DNA from: Spironucleus salmonicida
Lineage: Eukaryota; Fornicata; Diplomonadida; Hexamitidae
Assembly (NCBI GenBank): GCA_000497125.2
Contig: CM035321.1
Span: forward strand, 1,144,001-1,208,000
Reading direction: 5' to 3'
Length of the DNA stretch: 64,000 nucleotides
The position numbers were made by a program, and so were the translations under genes. Under the pieces are notes generated by a model that was not told where the DNA came from, ran no database searches, and was given only the letters and a program-made list of their open reading frames with translations. Shown here piece by piece: positions 33,411 to 46,000 of the stretch (positions are counted from its first letter, which is position 1; the number at the start of each line of letters is the position of its first letter).

Positions 33411-36400
33411 TCATTTCATAAGAGACATTAGTTTACCACACTCTAGACTGTTTAGATTTTTAATAGAGTCATAAATTTAACCCCAGTTCTTTTTACAGAT
33501 TTCATGAATTTGCGTATCATTTGAGTTAAATATTCTAACTAAAAATGAAAGTGCTTTATCAATAAGAGACTAATCTTTTTCTTATAGTAAGAAGGTTTTT
33601 AATACTTCGAATACTGGAACACCTAATACACCACAATCTTATTAGTAAATAATAAGATGCTTAAAGTTTTTTTCTTATATAATTTGTTCAAAAAGATTAA
33701 TTGAACAATTTTTTATTTTTATATTACTATATAGGGTAAGCATACCTAAGGTTAGGATAACTTTAAATGTAGGTTGACATGATACGATTGATTACACTAT
33801 TTACAATGTCTTTAGTACAAAATTCTCAAGGAATTAAATGTTTAGCGTTAAATTTTAACCATTTGATAAATATAAATTTTTCTGTGAACAAGATGATTAA
33901 TTTAAAACAGCAACTGCAGAGTATAATGCATCAATCATATTTTCAAAACATGAAACCATATAGTTTTATTATGATATTTATGAAATAGTAATAGCATGAT
34001 TAATAATACTAGATAATAAATCAATAAACGTTTCAGATTCCAATTGGTAATAAAATAAGAACTAGCCTTATAAAAATTTAAAAAATAATGGAGTACAACT
34101 TTACTCAGATATATCGTTAAGCGGCGTATTACTAAATATATTATTTAAGATTGTTAAAACAAGAGTACATAGTAAAACAGAATTAAATTATTATTTTTAT
34201 TTAATTTCTTATTAGAAAAACCTTAAAGTTCTTTACTATTTCATATTTAATAACTGATTAATAGCTTAAATAAACTAAATTGATTTTTACTCAGATAAAC
34301 ATATTAAAATTCCCATCATAAAAGAAATAAAATTATTTTATGTACATAATTTGTCAACAATTTATAGATTAAAATCATATAAAGTCACAAAAATAATTAT
34401 ATTAAATATCTTTTGCAGCATGTCTATTAAATTTATCGATTCATATGATAATATGAATTATATAAATGCATAAAGGCAATCTTATGTAGTAACAGTTGCT
34501 TGAATAACAGTACTAATTTTTTACTGGTAAAATTATATATTACTCCTTTGTTACTGCATTTAAAATGAAATTTATTGAAAAATATATTCAATGATAGATA
34601 ATTTGTTATCATAATCAATTTCAGAAATAAGAACGTTAGATAGTATTGATTCATCATAAATAAATAACTCCAAAATATCCTTTGACGTCAATATATGCAA
34701 TTTTGTATTAATCAAATAACCAATATTGTTGGATAATGGTTAAGAGAAATTCTATATTTTTAACAATAATTATTCAAATAGTTACAATAGTTCTTTGTCA
34801 TTAACTACGGAAGAAAAACTGTTTATAAAATCCTCATTAGAATCAGGATCATTTAATAGATTGATTATTAGGTTAACGTGATTAAATTACTCATGGGTTA
34901 CAATTGAATATTATGATATATACAAGATAATTTACAACACATGAGTTTTTACTAAGTTAATATTATTAGTTTAATAAAATTCGGATAGTTTTATACAGAA
35001 TTAATTGTTAATAGTTGTATCTGTGATAATATATTGATTTTAGTTGATAAGTAACGAAATTACTAGAATTGTATCTGAATTTATTGAAAGTAACTATAAA
35101 ACTTCAAACATAACAAAAATATTTAGTAGTTAGATGTTGTCAGATTGTGATTATATAGATAATAATTCGATGTCTTGTAAATTTATCGTAGCTTTTTAGC
35201 TATCGAATAAATCAAAAATAAATATCTAACCTATTGATATTAAAATTTATTATAACTATTAGATATATATCAGAGATTAGTTGCTTTTAAGTTTACTAAA
35301 TAGTTAATTAATATAAAATCCTTAGTTATTATATATATCATTTGATAAATACTCTATTAAAAAACTATAAGTTTACTACAGTTATAATTATGTATGTATA
35401 ATAATAATTACAATAGAAGTAAGTTTTTAATCTTATGATTCTAATAAACGAATTAGCAAATTTATCCATTATTAAATATCTAAAAATTACTTAATAATTT
35501 CTATATCAATAATGCTGGTTAACTAAAAGAAATGAGATAATAAATCATCTCTATTCAAAAAAATTAGATTATAAATTTGTTAATAATATTATTCAATACA
35601 TTTTAAGTTAGTAATATCAATTTATAGATTTGATAAGTAAGATTCTATTTTTTGTAAATAATTAGTATAATCATTCAACTAAAGCTTTATCAATATATAT
35701 AATAACTGCAAATCCTAAACACCAAATTCTTATTTCTCAAAAATTAGCGTAACTAATTTGACTAATAATAGATTTTCTGAGTTTTCTATAAAAATATCTT
35801 TTAATACATCCAAAAGTGATGATGTAATAATTATTTTGTGATTTTATTCATTATCTAATAGATTTATAACTAATTTTAATAAAAAATATAGGATTTCATT
35901 ATAAATTTGATATGTTTCTTCACATAGACTGAGCTGAATAAAAATTTAACATATATAACTACCCAATTTGTTACTTATAACATGTTTACTTAGTTATTTA
36001 ATTTATAAAGATTAAATAATATTACTAATATCCTATTCAAAAATAACATCAGAATTTTAATATTAACTATTAAAAAATAAACTTATTAATTATAAACTTA
36101 ATATCAGTAATGTTTCTTATAAATCTTATGATACCTAGTAATTAAACTTTATATTATTAATAAATGAATGAATATTGAAAACAATTTAATAAATATCTTT
36201 TAAAACTATATGCAAGAAATGCCTTTATATTTAGGGCTCTTACATAAAATAATTCAAAATTTTAAATAGATGAGAAATAACTTATCCTTATTAGAAAAAC
36301 TATTATATAATTTGTTCCTATTAGTCATCTTGCTAAATTACTGTGTTGAAAAGACATAGCAAGTTACGCAGAAACTAAAAGTTGTTTGATTGCACTATAG

Positions 36401-37478
36401 TTTAGTCGAAAGTATTTTATTTTAATGATTTCTAAATATTATAAAATTCATATTCAATTTCTAAAATAAGAGATCTAAAAAAATAAGGCTCTATAATAAT
36501 TACATAATTAATAATATTTTGCATATAATATATATTCTAGAAGATTAATGCCCTTAGTAAACTTTATTATGGAATATCTAGCAAGGATGGATTAGTTTAA
36601 TCAAACTAATATATAAAGCTCTTTTCAGAATCAACTAAAAAATGCATATTTTTATTTAATGTACAAATAAAGCTTGAAATTTCTGACTTATTATCAGCAA
36701 AATCTTAATTACCTTCCATTTTTATTATAAATTGCAGCAAAAATAGTAAATAATTATAACAAACATCTTTATTAATGATAACTTAACATGTAATTGTATC
36801 ATAATAGATTATTCTATCTAAAATTTTTAAAAGTAATTAGATATTTTATTATTCAATGAACACTTAGACAAGTACTTATGGTTAGCTACTAAAAATAAAG
36901 TATAAAAATTTTATAATTCTTAGAAGTAAAACATTATTTAATGAGTTGTCAATAATTCTAAGTAATTTGATAACAATTAGTGAAAGCGTACTAGTTTAAA
37001 TTTTATTCTTTTAATACAATTAATATACTTAAGACACCAGTGAATAACAATTAGCATCATTAGCATTTTTATCTAATTATAATAAATCCTATATTACAGA
37101 ATAAGTAAAATCATTTTTTAATAATGTTTACGGTTGTTAGGATAAATTTGTAAGCAAGATAGTTGATTGCAATAGTTAGTCGTTTTCAATGTCTTTATCA
37201 GCTACCTATCTCTGTTTTAGCAAGGTGGTAAACTCTTATGCCTTGTTAGAATCTTTAAATTGAATTATTATATCGTGAAAGTAAACTAAATCTAATTTTG
37301 TACTTACGTAAAATTAAATAACTAATTAATAGACAAAAATTACAATATCATTATGCTTTACAAATAGCATAATTTTATCTTTTGCTGTATAGGTTGACAG
37401 TTGTCCTTGAATATTAGATAAAATAAATTGATTATTCTGAATAGTTAGAATCCTTACTTCACTGGTAAAATTATTCAT
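33411..37478 (-). CDS. Giant all-helical protein, 1,355 residues
   Basis: ATG at 37478 (MNNFTSEVRILTIQNNQ), TGA at 33411-33413; the 4,068 bp are one frame of 1,356 codons with no other TGA found on reading through. It contains well over a hundred TAA/TAG codons, so nothing here looks like a gene under the standard code. The product is rich in Leu, Ile, Gln and Asn and consists of repeated amphipathic helices (NLIINLLNDPDSNEDFINSF; SLIDKALSFLVRIFNSND), with no membrane segment, suggesting an ARM/HEAT-like solenoid. The C terminus (EVLKTFLLQEKDQSL and HEICKKNWGQIYDSI) is the best-composed part. Family not recognised. Divergent from the kinase gene. Confidence 0.65.
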
Positions 37479-37793
37479 TAAAATCTAGTTATTTGGTTAT
37501 AAATATTATATGCTGTACTAAATATAATATTAAAATATATTAAACAATAATAATTCTCTCAAATAATAGGTTAGTTTTTACTTGAAAATAATAGAGAGGC
37601 GGTAACATATTATATTTAATATTAATAATTAATATTTTTATATATATTTATCTGCCAAAAATTCATTGGAAAAACTATACATTTTATAATATTCCAAGAA
37701 TCTTCTAATATAACATTTTACTGTAAAAGAATTATCATTTAACTTATCATTAACTTATTCATATTAGTTATATTTATTAGATTATTTATAGAA
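37479..37793. promoter_or_regulatory. Shared upstream region, helical protein / kinase
   Basis: 315 bp between two divergent start codons, almost entirely A/T with several TATATTTAATATTAAT-like runs. No specific site can be assigned. Confidence 0.3.
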
Positions 37794-39350
37794 ATGGAAT
37801 ATGTGTACTCAAAGACAATGCAACGAATTCCATTAGATTAAATAAATGATATTGAAAGAGTCTTACAAATACTACGTAGATATAAATTTACATACGGGGT
37901 TCTTAATTTTAACTACAGTACTGATTCTGAAAATTTAATTATAGAAAATGATTAGTATGATGAAGATTTATAACTATTTAAATAATAATACCGACTTATT
38001 ACTGTTTATGAAGCTGAATAATTTATTACTAAATGTATTATGGCGGCAAGATATGTTGCATTAAGTGATATCTTCTTAGGCGGTTATTGTTTAGATGATT
38101 TCTGTCTTATATATAAGGGTTTAGATTATGAGGTTAAAATTAAGGTTAAAGCGGACAAAATTGTTAATTTTATTAACAATTCGATTTAATTTGAGTATTT
38201 AGATGCACCTGAGTTAAAAATTGGTATAATAACAGAGAAGGCTGATTTCTGGAGTTTTGGAAAGTGTTTTATGGAGCTTGTAAAAATAAATAGTAATTAG
38301 CTTTTAAATAAATAATAGACATTAGAAGATTTGCTAGAATGTCTTGATATATAAGATTTGCGTTTACTATAATTATTAAAATCTATGATTGATATTGATT
38401 ACAAAAAACGACTAACATATAGTTAGTTTAAAAGACTATATATAGATGGATTAGTTTAAATTACATCAATTAATTCAAAGTACATTGGTTAAACATAAAT
38501 ATGTCCATCTTTTGACGCATTATTAAAATAAAGAAAATTAACGACTATTAAATAACTTGGAGAAGGATCATTTGGTACCGTGGATCTAGTTGAAAACGAA
38601 CTAGGTGAATAATTTGCAGCTAAGTTTATTAAGGTTTAAAACTAAAGATAAATGAATAAGGCCTCATCAGAAATGATAGCAATGTTTAAAAATTTGTAAT
38701 CAGAATACGTTATTAATATTTTATATGCTCATAAAGTTTTTATAAAATTTGATTGTTATGTTTTAGTGTAATAAGAATACGCTTCTAATGGCGATATGCG
38801 AAATTTTATGTTTAAATATAGTAATTAGTTAACAAATAAACATAAGTTGAAATTTTTTTATGATATTTCCTGCGCATTAGTTGCAATCAAAAAATAGGAA
38901 ATTATTCATAGAGACTTAAAGCCAGACAACATTTTAATTTCTGAAAACTTTACTGCAAAATTATCCGATTTTGGCTGTAATTAATTGACAATCAATACAT
39001 AAAGTTAAAGTTCTTTTTAAGGTACGCTTGGTTATATAGCCCCAGAGGTTATAACAAGTGGTAATATATCATTTTAAGTTGATGTTTGGAGTTTTGGTAT
39101 AATGCTTCGTGAATATTGCAAGGATTCTCCTTTAATTAAAGATTGTCTTTAAGAAAATCCTTAAAATAGGATTTCTATTGAGTAGATTTAGCTAGAACTA
39201 TCTATTTATAAGAATGCAAAATTTAACATAGAATTATGTGATGATAGTGACAGCATGGTTTCATTTGCTGATGACTTCTCTTTCACGAATATACTTGAAG
39301 ATAAGTTTAGTTTCAATGATTATAGTTTAAATTTAGAAGCTTCTCAGTGA
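37794..39350 (+). CDS. Tandem pseudokinase-kinase protein
   Basis: A 518-residue protein, ATG at 37794, TGA at 39348-39350. The C-terminal half is a full Ser/Thr-type kinase domain: glycine loop LGEGSFGTV at 255-263, catalytic Lys in FAAKFIK, HRDLKPDN with H372-R373-D374, DFG at 392-394, and APE at 416-418, with subdomain IX VDVWSFGIML and a short lobe ending near 450. Residues about 20-235 look like a second, degenerate kinase domain: no glycine loop, HRD or DFG, but YLDAPEL, ADFWSFGKCFMEL and LLKSMIDIDYKKRLTYSQF match subdomains VIII, IX and XI. The tail after 450 is acidic. The catalytic domain should be active; the N-terminal one probably regulates it or anchors substrates. Gln is almost always TAA/TAG. 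Confidence 0.88.
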
Positions 39351-40020
39351 TTTATATTTATTATGATTCAAATTTATACTTTGCAAATATTACATCGTAA
39401 AGTAATATTCACTTAATTTGTTAATATATCACACTAATATATATCAATAAAGCAAAATATCTTATTTAATTTGAAATCCGGACGTTAGAATGATAATACT
39501 TAAAGCAGATTTGCTCTTTGTTAAACTTTAATTTTAAATTGCAAGATGAAATTTATATGAAATTTTACTAAAGTTAAATATTAGGGACTTCATTTATTTT
39601 TAATTAAATAAGAAGTTACAGTAATAAATTATAAGATCATATTTCATTAGATATTACTCTTAAATTATGACTAATATTTATTAACAAAAATTGACTGATA
39701 GATTCCAGTAGGCAAAACTTAAGTACATAATTGGTGAAAACTAGTAAACTTGAAACTATTTCGCAAGAATACTTATATATTGTACTTATTTGAATCATTT
39801 TCATGTATATTTCCTTAAACTAATAATGATATGATTATTTTATATATATTATAATTTTAATAAAATGGTATAAGTCACACATGTTATAGTCTTGTTCTGA
39901 TATATTTTAACATGATGGTAGAAGAATGAACAAGAAAGGTAAATATTTATAAATCTATAAAATTTAGCCTTTAATTTATTCAAGTAAATTATATCTTAAT
40001 CGTAATATTGACAAAATACA
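39351..40020. other. A+T-rich gap between convergent genes
   Basis: 670 bp with no convincing frame or RNA gene. It is unusually long for a convergent gap in this window, where 10-20 bp is common. Confidence 0.5.
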
Positions 40021-43000
40021 TCACCATTTCTTCTACTTGATATAGTCTGATGGGCCAGGGGCATCTTAAAATATTATATCTTACCGCACAGCTATAGTCT
40101 ATTATTTATTTAAAAGAGTGGATTATCCAGCATATTCTCCAGGCGCGGGTGTCACTTCTTTTTATGCCTTTGGAAATCTTTCATGTATAAGGAGTTCACC
40201 TGATTTTTATCGTGAGATTTAATAATCTCCTGGACCAGCTGTAATTTTTAAAGGTTTGACCTCAGACTGGGAGAAGGGCTGAACCTTGGCGTCGAAAATG
40301 CCCTCTCTGCTCTGGTCATACGCGCCTGGGCCGGGCTTCCTATCCTGGTGTGGATCCGCGTGGCGGTCACCAATATATGCGCCAGCCGCTGTGGGCTGAG
40401 GACGGACGTTATAGGGGCCAGGAGTAGGCTCGATCGCGGCCTCTCGCTTGTCATAGATCGCACCGCCCTTAGAAGTGAGGGTGGAGCCGGCTGCTATCAT
40501 GGGGATGTCATTTACCTCGGGGCGGGCGTTATCCCGGTCGCTCTAAGGCATCATGCCGCCTTTAGCTTCCCAGACTGCGGGGGCCTGGTAGTCGGCTGGG
40601 CCGGGACCTTAGTTCACGGGTGCATCGCGTCTGACGGCAATGGTACTTGGGTTCACCTCGCGCTGTTTCGCCTCATAGGCACCTGGGCCTGGAGTGGCCT
40701 TCTTGGCAGGTGCTGCCATTTTGTTTCCAATATTTCCGCCTAGGACACTGCGTTCGAGATTGGGGTTGTAGTCACTGGGGCCGGCCGTCTATCTGGGTTG
40801 CTTGACCTCAGACTGGGAGAAGGGCTGAACCTTGGCGTCGAAAATGCCCTCTCTGCTCTGGTCATACGCGCCTGGGCCGGGCTTCCTATCCTGGTGTGGA
40901 TCCGCGTGGCGGTCACCAATATATGCGCCAGCCGCTGTGGGCTGAGGACGGACGTTATAGGGGCCAGGAGTAGGCTCGATCGCGGCCTCTCGCTTGTCAT
41001 AGATCGCACCGCCCTTAGAAGTGAGGGTGGAGCCGGCTGCTATCATGGGGATGTCATTTACCTCGGGGCGGGCGTTATCCCGGTCGCTCTAAGGCATCAT
41101 GCCGCCTTTAGCTTCCCAGACTGCGGGGGCCTGGTAGTCGGCTGGGCCGGGACCTTAGTTCACGGGTGCATCGCGTCTGACGGCAATGGTACTTGGGTTC
41201 ACCTCGCGCTGTTTCGCCTCATAGGCACCTGGGCCTGGAGTGGCCTTCTTGGCAGGTGCTGCCATTTTGTTTCCAATATTTCCGCCTAGGACACTGCGTT
41301 CGAGATTAGGGTTGTAGTCACTGGGGCCGGCCGTCTATCTGGGTTGCTTGACCTCAGACTGGGAGAAGGGCTGAACCTTGGCGTCGAAAATGCCCTCTCT
41401 GCTCTGGTCATACGCGCCTGGGCCGGGCTTCCTATCCTGGTGTGGATCCGCGTGGCGGTCACCAATATATGCGCCAGCCGCTGTGGGCTGAGGACGGACG
41501 TTATAGGGGCCAGGAGTAGGCTCAATCGCGGCCTCTCGCTTGTCATAGATCGCACCGCCCTTAGAAGTGAGGGTGGAGCCGGCTGCTATCATGGGGATGT
41601 CATTTACCTCGGGGCGGGCGTTATCCCGGTCGCTCTAAGGCATCATGCCGCCTTTAGCTTCCCAGACTGCGGGGGCCTGGTAGTCGGCTGGGCCGGGACC
41701 TTAGTTCACGGGTGCATCGCGTCTGACGGCAATGGTACTTGGGTTCACCTCGCGCTGTTTCGCCTCATAGGCACCTGGGCCTGGAGTGGCCTTCTTGGCA
41801 GGTGCTGCCATTTTGTTTCCAATATTTCCGCCTAGGACACTGCGTTCGAGATTAGGGTTGTAGTCACTGGGGCCGGCCGTCTATCTGGGTTGCTTGACCT
41901 CAGACTGGGAGAAGGGCTGAACCTTGGCGTCGAAAATGCCCTCTCTGCTCTGGTCATACGCGCCTGGGCCGGGCTTCCTATCCTGGTGTGGATCCGCGTG
42001 GCGGTCACCAATATATGCGCCAGCCGCTGTGGGCTGAGGACGGACGTTATAGGGGCCAGGAGTAGGCTCAATCGCGGCCTCTCGCTTGTCATAGATCGCA
42101 CCGCCCTTAGAAGTGAGGGTGGAGCCGGCTGCTATCATGGGGATGTCATTTACCTCGGGGCGGGCGTTATCCCGGTCGCTCTAAGGCATCATGCCGCCTT
42201 TAGCTTCCCAGACTGCGGGGGCCTGGTAGTCGGCTGGGCCGGGACCTTAGTTCACGGGTGCATCGCGTCTGACGGCAATGGTACTTGGGTTCACCTCGCG
42301 CTGTTTCGCCTCATAGGCACCTGGGCCTGGAGTGGCCTTCTTGGCAGGTGCTGCCATTTTGTTTCCAATATTTCCGCCTAGGACACTGCGTTCGAGATTG
42401 GGGTTGTAGTCACTGGGGCCGGCCGTCTATCTGGGTTGCTTGACCTCAGACTGGGAGAAGGGCTGAACCTTGGCGTCGAAAATGCCCTCTCTGCTCTGGT
42501 CATACGCGCCTGGGCCGGGCTTCCTATCCTGGTGTGGATCCGCGTGGCGGTCACCAATATATGCGCCAGCCGCTGTGGGCTGAGGACGGACGTTATAGGG
42601 GCCAGGAGTAGGCTCGATCGCGGCCTCTCGCTTGTCATAGATCGCACCGCCCTTAGAAGTGAGGGTGGAGCCGGCTGCTATCATGGGGATGTCATTTACC
42701 TCGGGGCGGGCGTTATCCCGGTCGCTCTAAGGCATCATGCCGCCTTTAGCTTCCCAGACTGCGGGGGCCTGGTAGTCGGCTGGGCCGGGACCTTAGTTCA
42801 CGGGTGCATCGCGTCTGACGGCAATGGTACTTGGGTTCACCTCGCGCTGTTTCGCCTCATAGGCACCTGGGCCTGGAGTGGCCTTCTTGGCAGGTGCTGC
42901 CATTTTGTTTCCAATATTTCCGCCTAGGACACTGCGTTCGAGATTGGGGTTGTAGTCACTGGGGCCGGCCGTCTATCTGGGTTGCTTGACCTCAGACTGG

Positions 43001-46000
43001 GAGAAGGGCTGAACCTTGGCGTCGAAAATGCCCTCTCTGCTCTGGTCATACGCGCCTGGGCCGGGCTTCCTATCCTGGTGTGGATCCGCGTGGCGGTCAC
43101 CAATATATGCGCCAGCCGCTGTGGGCTGAGGACGGACGTTATAGGGGCCAGGAGTAGGCTCGATCGCGGCCTCTCGCTTGTCATAGATCGCACCGCCCTT
43201 AGAAGTGAGGGTGGAGCCGGCTGCTATCATGGGGATGTCATTTACCTCGGGGCGGGCGTTATCCCGGTCGCTCTAAGGCATCATGCCGCCTTTAGCTTCC
43301 CAGACTGCGGGGGCCTGGTAGTCGGCTGGGCCGGGACCTTAGTTCACGGGTGCATCGCGTCTGACGGCAATGGTACTTGGGTTCACCTCGCGCTGTTTCG
43401 CCTCATAGGCACCTGGGCCTGGAGTGGCCTTCTTGGCAGGTGCTGCCATTTTGTTTCCAATATTTCCGCCTAGGACACTGCGTTCGAGATTGGGGTTGTA
43501 GTCACTGGGGCCGGCCGTCTATCTGGGTTGCTTGACCTCAGACTGGGAGAAGGGCTGAACCTTGGCGTCGAAAATGCCCTCTCTGCTCTGGTCATACGCG
43601 CCTGGGCCGGGCTTCCTATCCTGGTGTGGATCCGCGTGGCGGTCACCAATATATGCGCCAGCCGCTGTGGGCTGAGGACGGACGTTATAGGGGCCAGGAG
43701 TAGGCTCGATCGCGGCCTCTCGCTTGTCATAGATCGCACCGCCCTTAGAAGTGAGGGTGGAGCCGGCTGCTATCATGGGGATGTCATTTACCTCGGGGCG
43801 GGCGTTATCCCGGTCGCTCTAAGGCATCATGCCGCCTTTAGCTTCCCAGACTGCGGGGGCCTGGTAGTCGGCTGGGCCGGGACCTTAGTTCACGGGTGCA
43901 TCGCGTCTGACGGCAATGGTACTTGGGTTCACCTCGCGCTGTTTCGCCTCATAGGCACCTGGGCCTGGAGTGGCCTTCTTGGCAGGTGCTGCCATTTTGT
44001 TTCCAATATTTCCGCCTAGGACACTGCGTTCGAGATTGGGGTTGTAGTCACTGGGGCCGGCCGTCTATCTGGGTTGCTTGACCTCAGACTGGGAGAAGGG
44101 CTGAACCTTGGCGTCGAAAATGCCCTCTCTGCTCTGGTCATACGCGCCTGGGCCGGGCTTCCTATCCTGGTGTGGATCCGCGTGGCGGTCACCAATATAT
44201 GCGCCAGCCGCTGTGGGCTGAGGACGGACGTTATAGGGGCCAGGAGTAGGCTCGATCGCGGCCTCTCGCTTGTCATAGATCGCACCGCCCTTAGAAGTGA
44301 GGGTGGAGCCGGCTGCTATCATGGGGATGTCATTTACCTCGGGGCGGGCGTTATCCCGGTCGCTCTAAGGCATCATGCCGCCTTTAGCTTCCCAGACTGC
44401 GGGGGCCTGGTAGTCGGCTGGGCCGGGACCTTAGTTCACGGGTGCATCGCGTCTGACGGCAATGGTACTTGGGTTCACCTCGCGCTGTTTCGCCTCATAG
44501 GCACCTGGGCCTGGAGTGGCCTTCTTGGCAGGTGCTGCCATTTTGTTTCCAATATTTCCGCCTAGGACACTGCGTTCGAGATTGGGGTTGTAGTCACTGG
44601 GGCCGGCCGTCTATCTGGGTTGCTTGACCTCAGACTGGGAGAAGGGCTGAACCTTGGCGTCGAAAATGCCCTCTCTGCTCTGGTCATACGCGCCTGGGCC
44701 GGGCTTCCTATCCTGGTGTGGATCCGCGTGGCGGTCACCAATATATGCGCCAGCCGCTGTGGGCTGAGGACGGACGTTATAGGGGCCAGGAGTAGGCTCG
44801 ATCGCGGCCTCTCGCTTGTCATAGATCGCACCGCCCTTAGAAGTGAGGGTGGAGCCGGCTGCTATCATGGGGATGTCATTTACCTCGGGGCGGGCGTTAT
44901 CCCGGTCGCTCTAAGGCATCATGCCGCCTTTAGCTTCCCAGACTGCGGGGGCCTGGTAGTCGGCTGGGCCGGGACCTTAGTTCACGGGTGCATCGCGTCT
45001 GACGGCAATGGTACTTGGGTTCACCTCGCGCTGTTTCGCCTCATAGGCACCTGGGCCTGGAGTGGCCTTCTTGGCAGGTGCTGCCATTTTGTTTCCAATA
45101 TTTCCGCCTAGGACACTGCGTTCGAGATTGGGGTTGTAGTCACTGGGGCCGGCCGTCTATCTGGGTTGCTTGACCTCAGACTGGGAGAAGGGCTGAACCT
45201 TGGCGTCGAAAATGCCCTCTCTGCTCTGGTCATACGCGCCTGGGCCGGGCTTCCTATCCTGGTGTGGATCCGCGTGGCGGTCACCAATATATGCGCCAGC
45301 CGCTGTGGGCTGAGGACGGACGTTATAGGGGCCAGGAGTAGGCTCGATCGCGGCCTCTCGCTTGTCATAGATCGCACCGCCCTTAGAAGTGAGGGTGGAG
45401 CCGGCTGCTATCATGGGGATGTCATTTACCTCGGGGCGGGCGTTATCCCGGTCGCTCTAAGGCATCATGCCGCCTTTAGCTTCCCAGACTGCGGGGGCCT
45501 GGTAGTCGGCTGGGCCGGGACCTTAGTTCACGGGTGCATCGCGTCTGACGGCAATGGTACTTGGGTTCACCTCGCGCTGTTTCGCCTCATAGGCACCTGG
45601 GCCTGGAGTGGCCTTCTTGGCAGGTGCTGCCATTTTGTTTCCAATATTTCCGCCTAGGACACTGCGTTCGAGATTGGGGTTGTAGTCACTGGGGCCGGCC
45701 GTCTATCTGGGTTGCTTGACCTCAGACTGGGAGAAGGGCTGAACCTTGGCGTCGAAAATGCCCTCTCTGCTCTGGTCATACGCGCCTGGGCCGGGCTTCC
45801 TATCCTGGTGTGGATCCGCGTGGCGGTCACCAATATATGCGCCAGCCGCTGTGGGCTGAGGACGGACGTTATAGGGGCCAGGAGTAGGCTCGATCGCGGC
45901 CTCTCGCTTGTCATAGATCGCACCGCCCTTAGAAGTGAGGGTGGAGCCGGCTGCTATCATGGGGATGTCATTTACCTCGGGGCGGGCGTTATCCCGGTCG

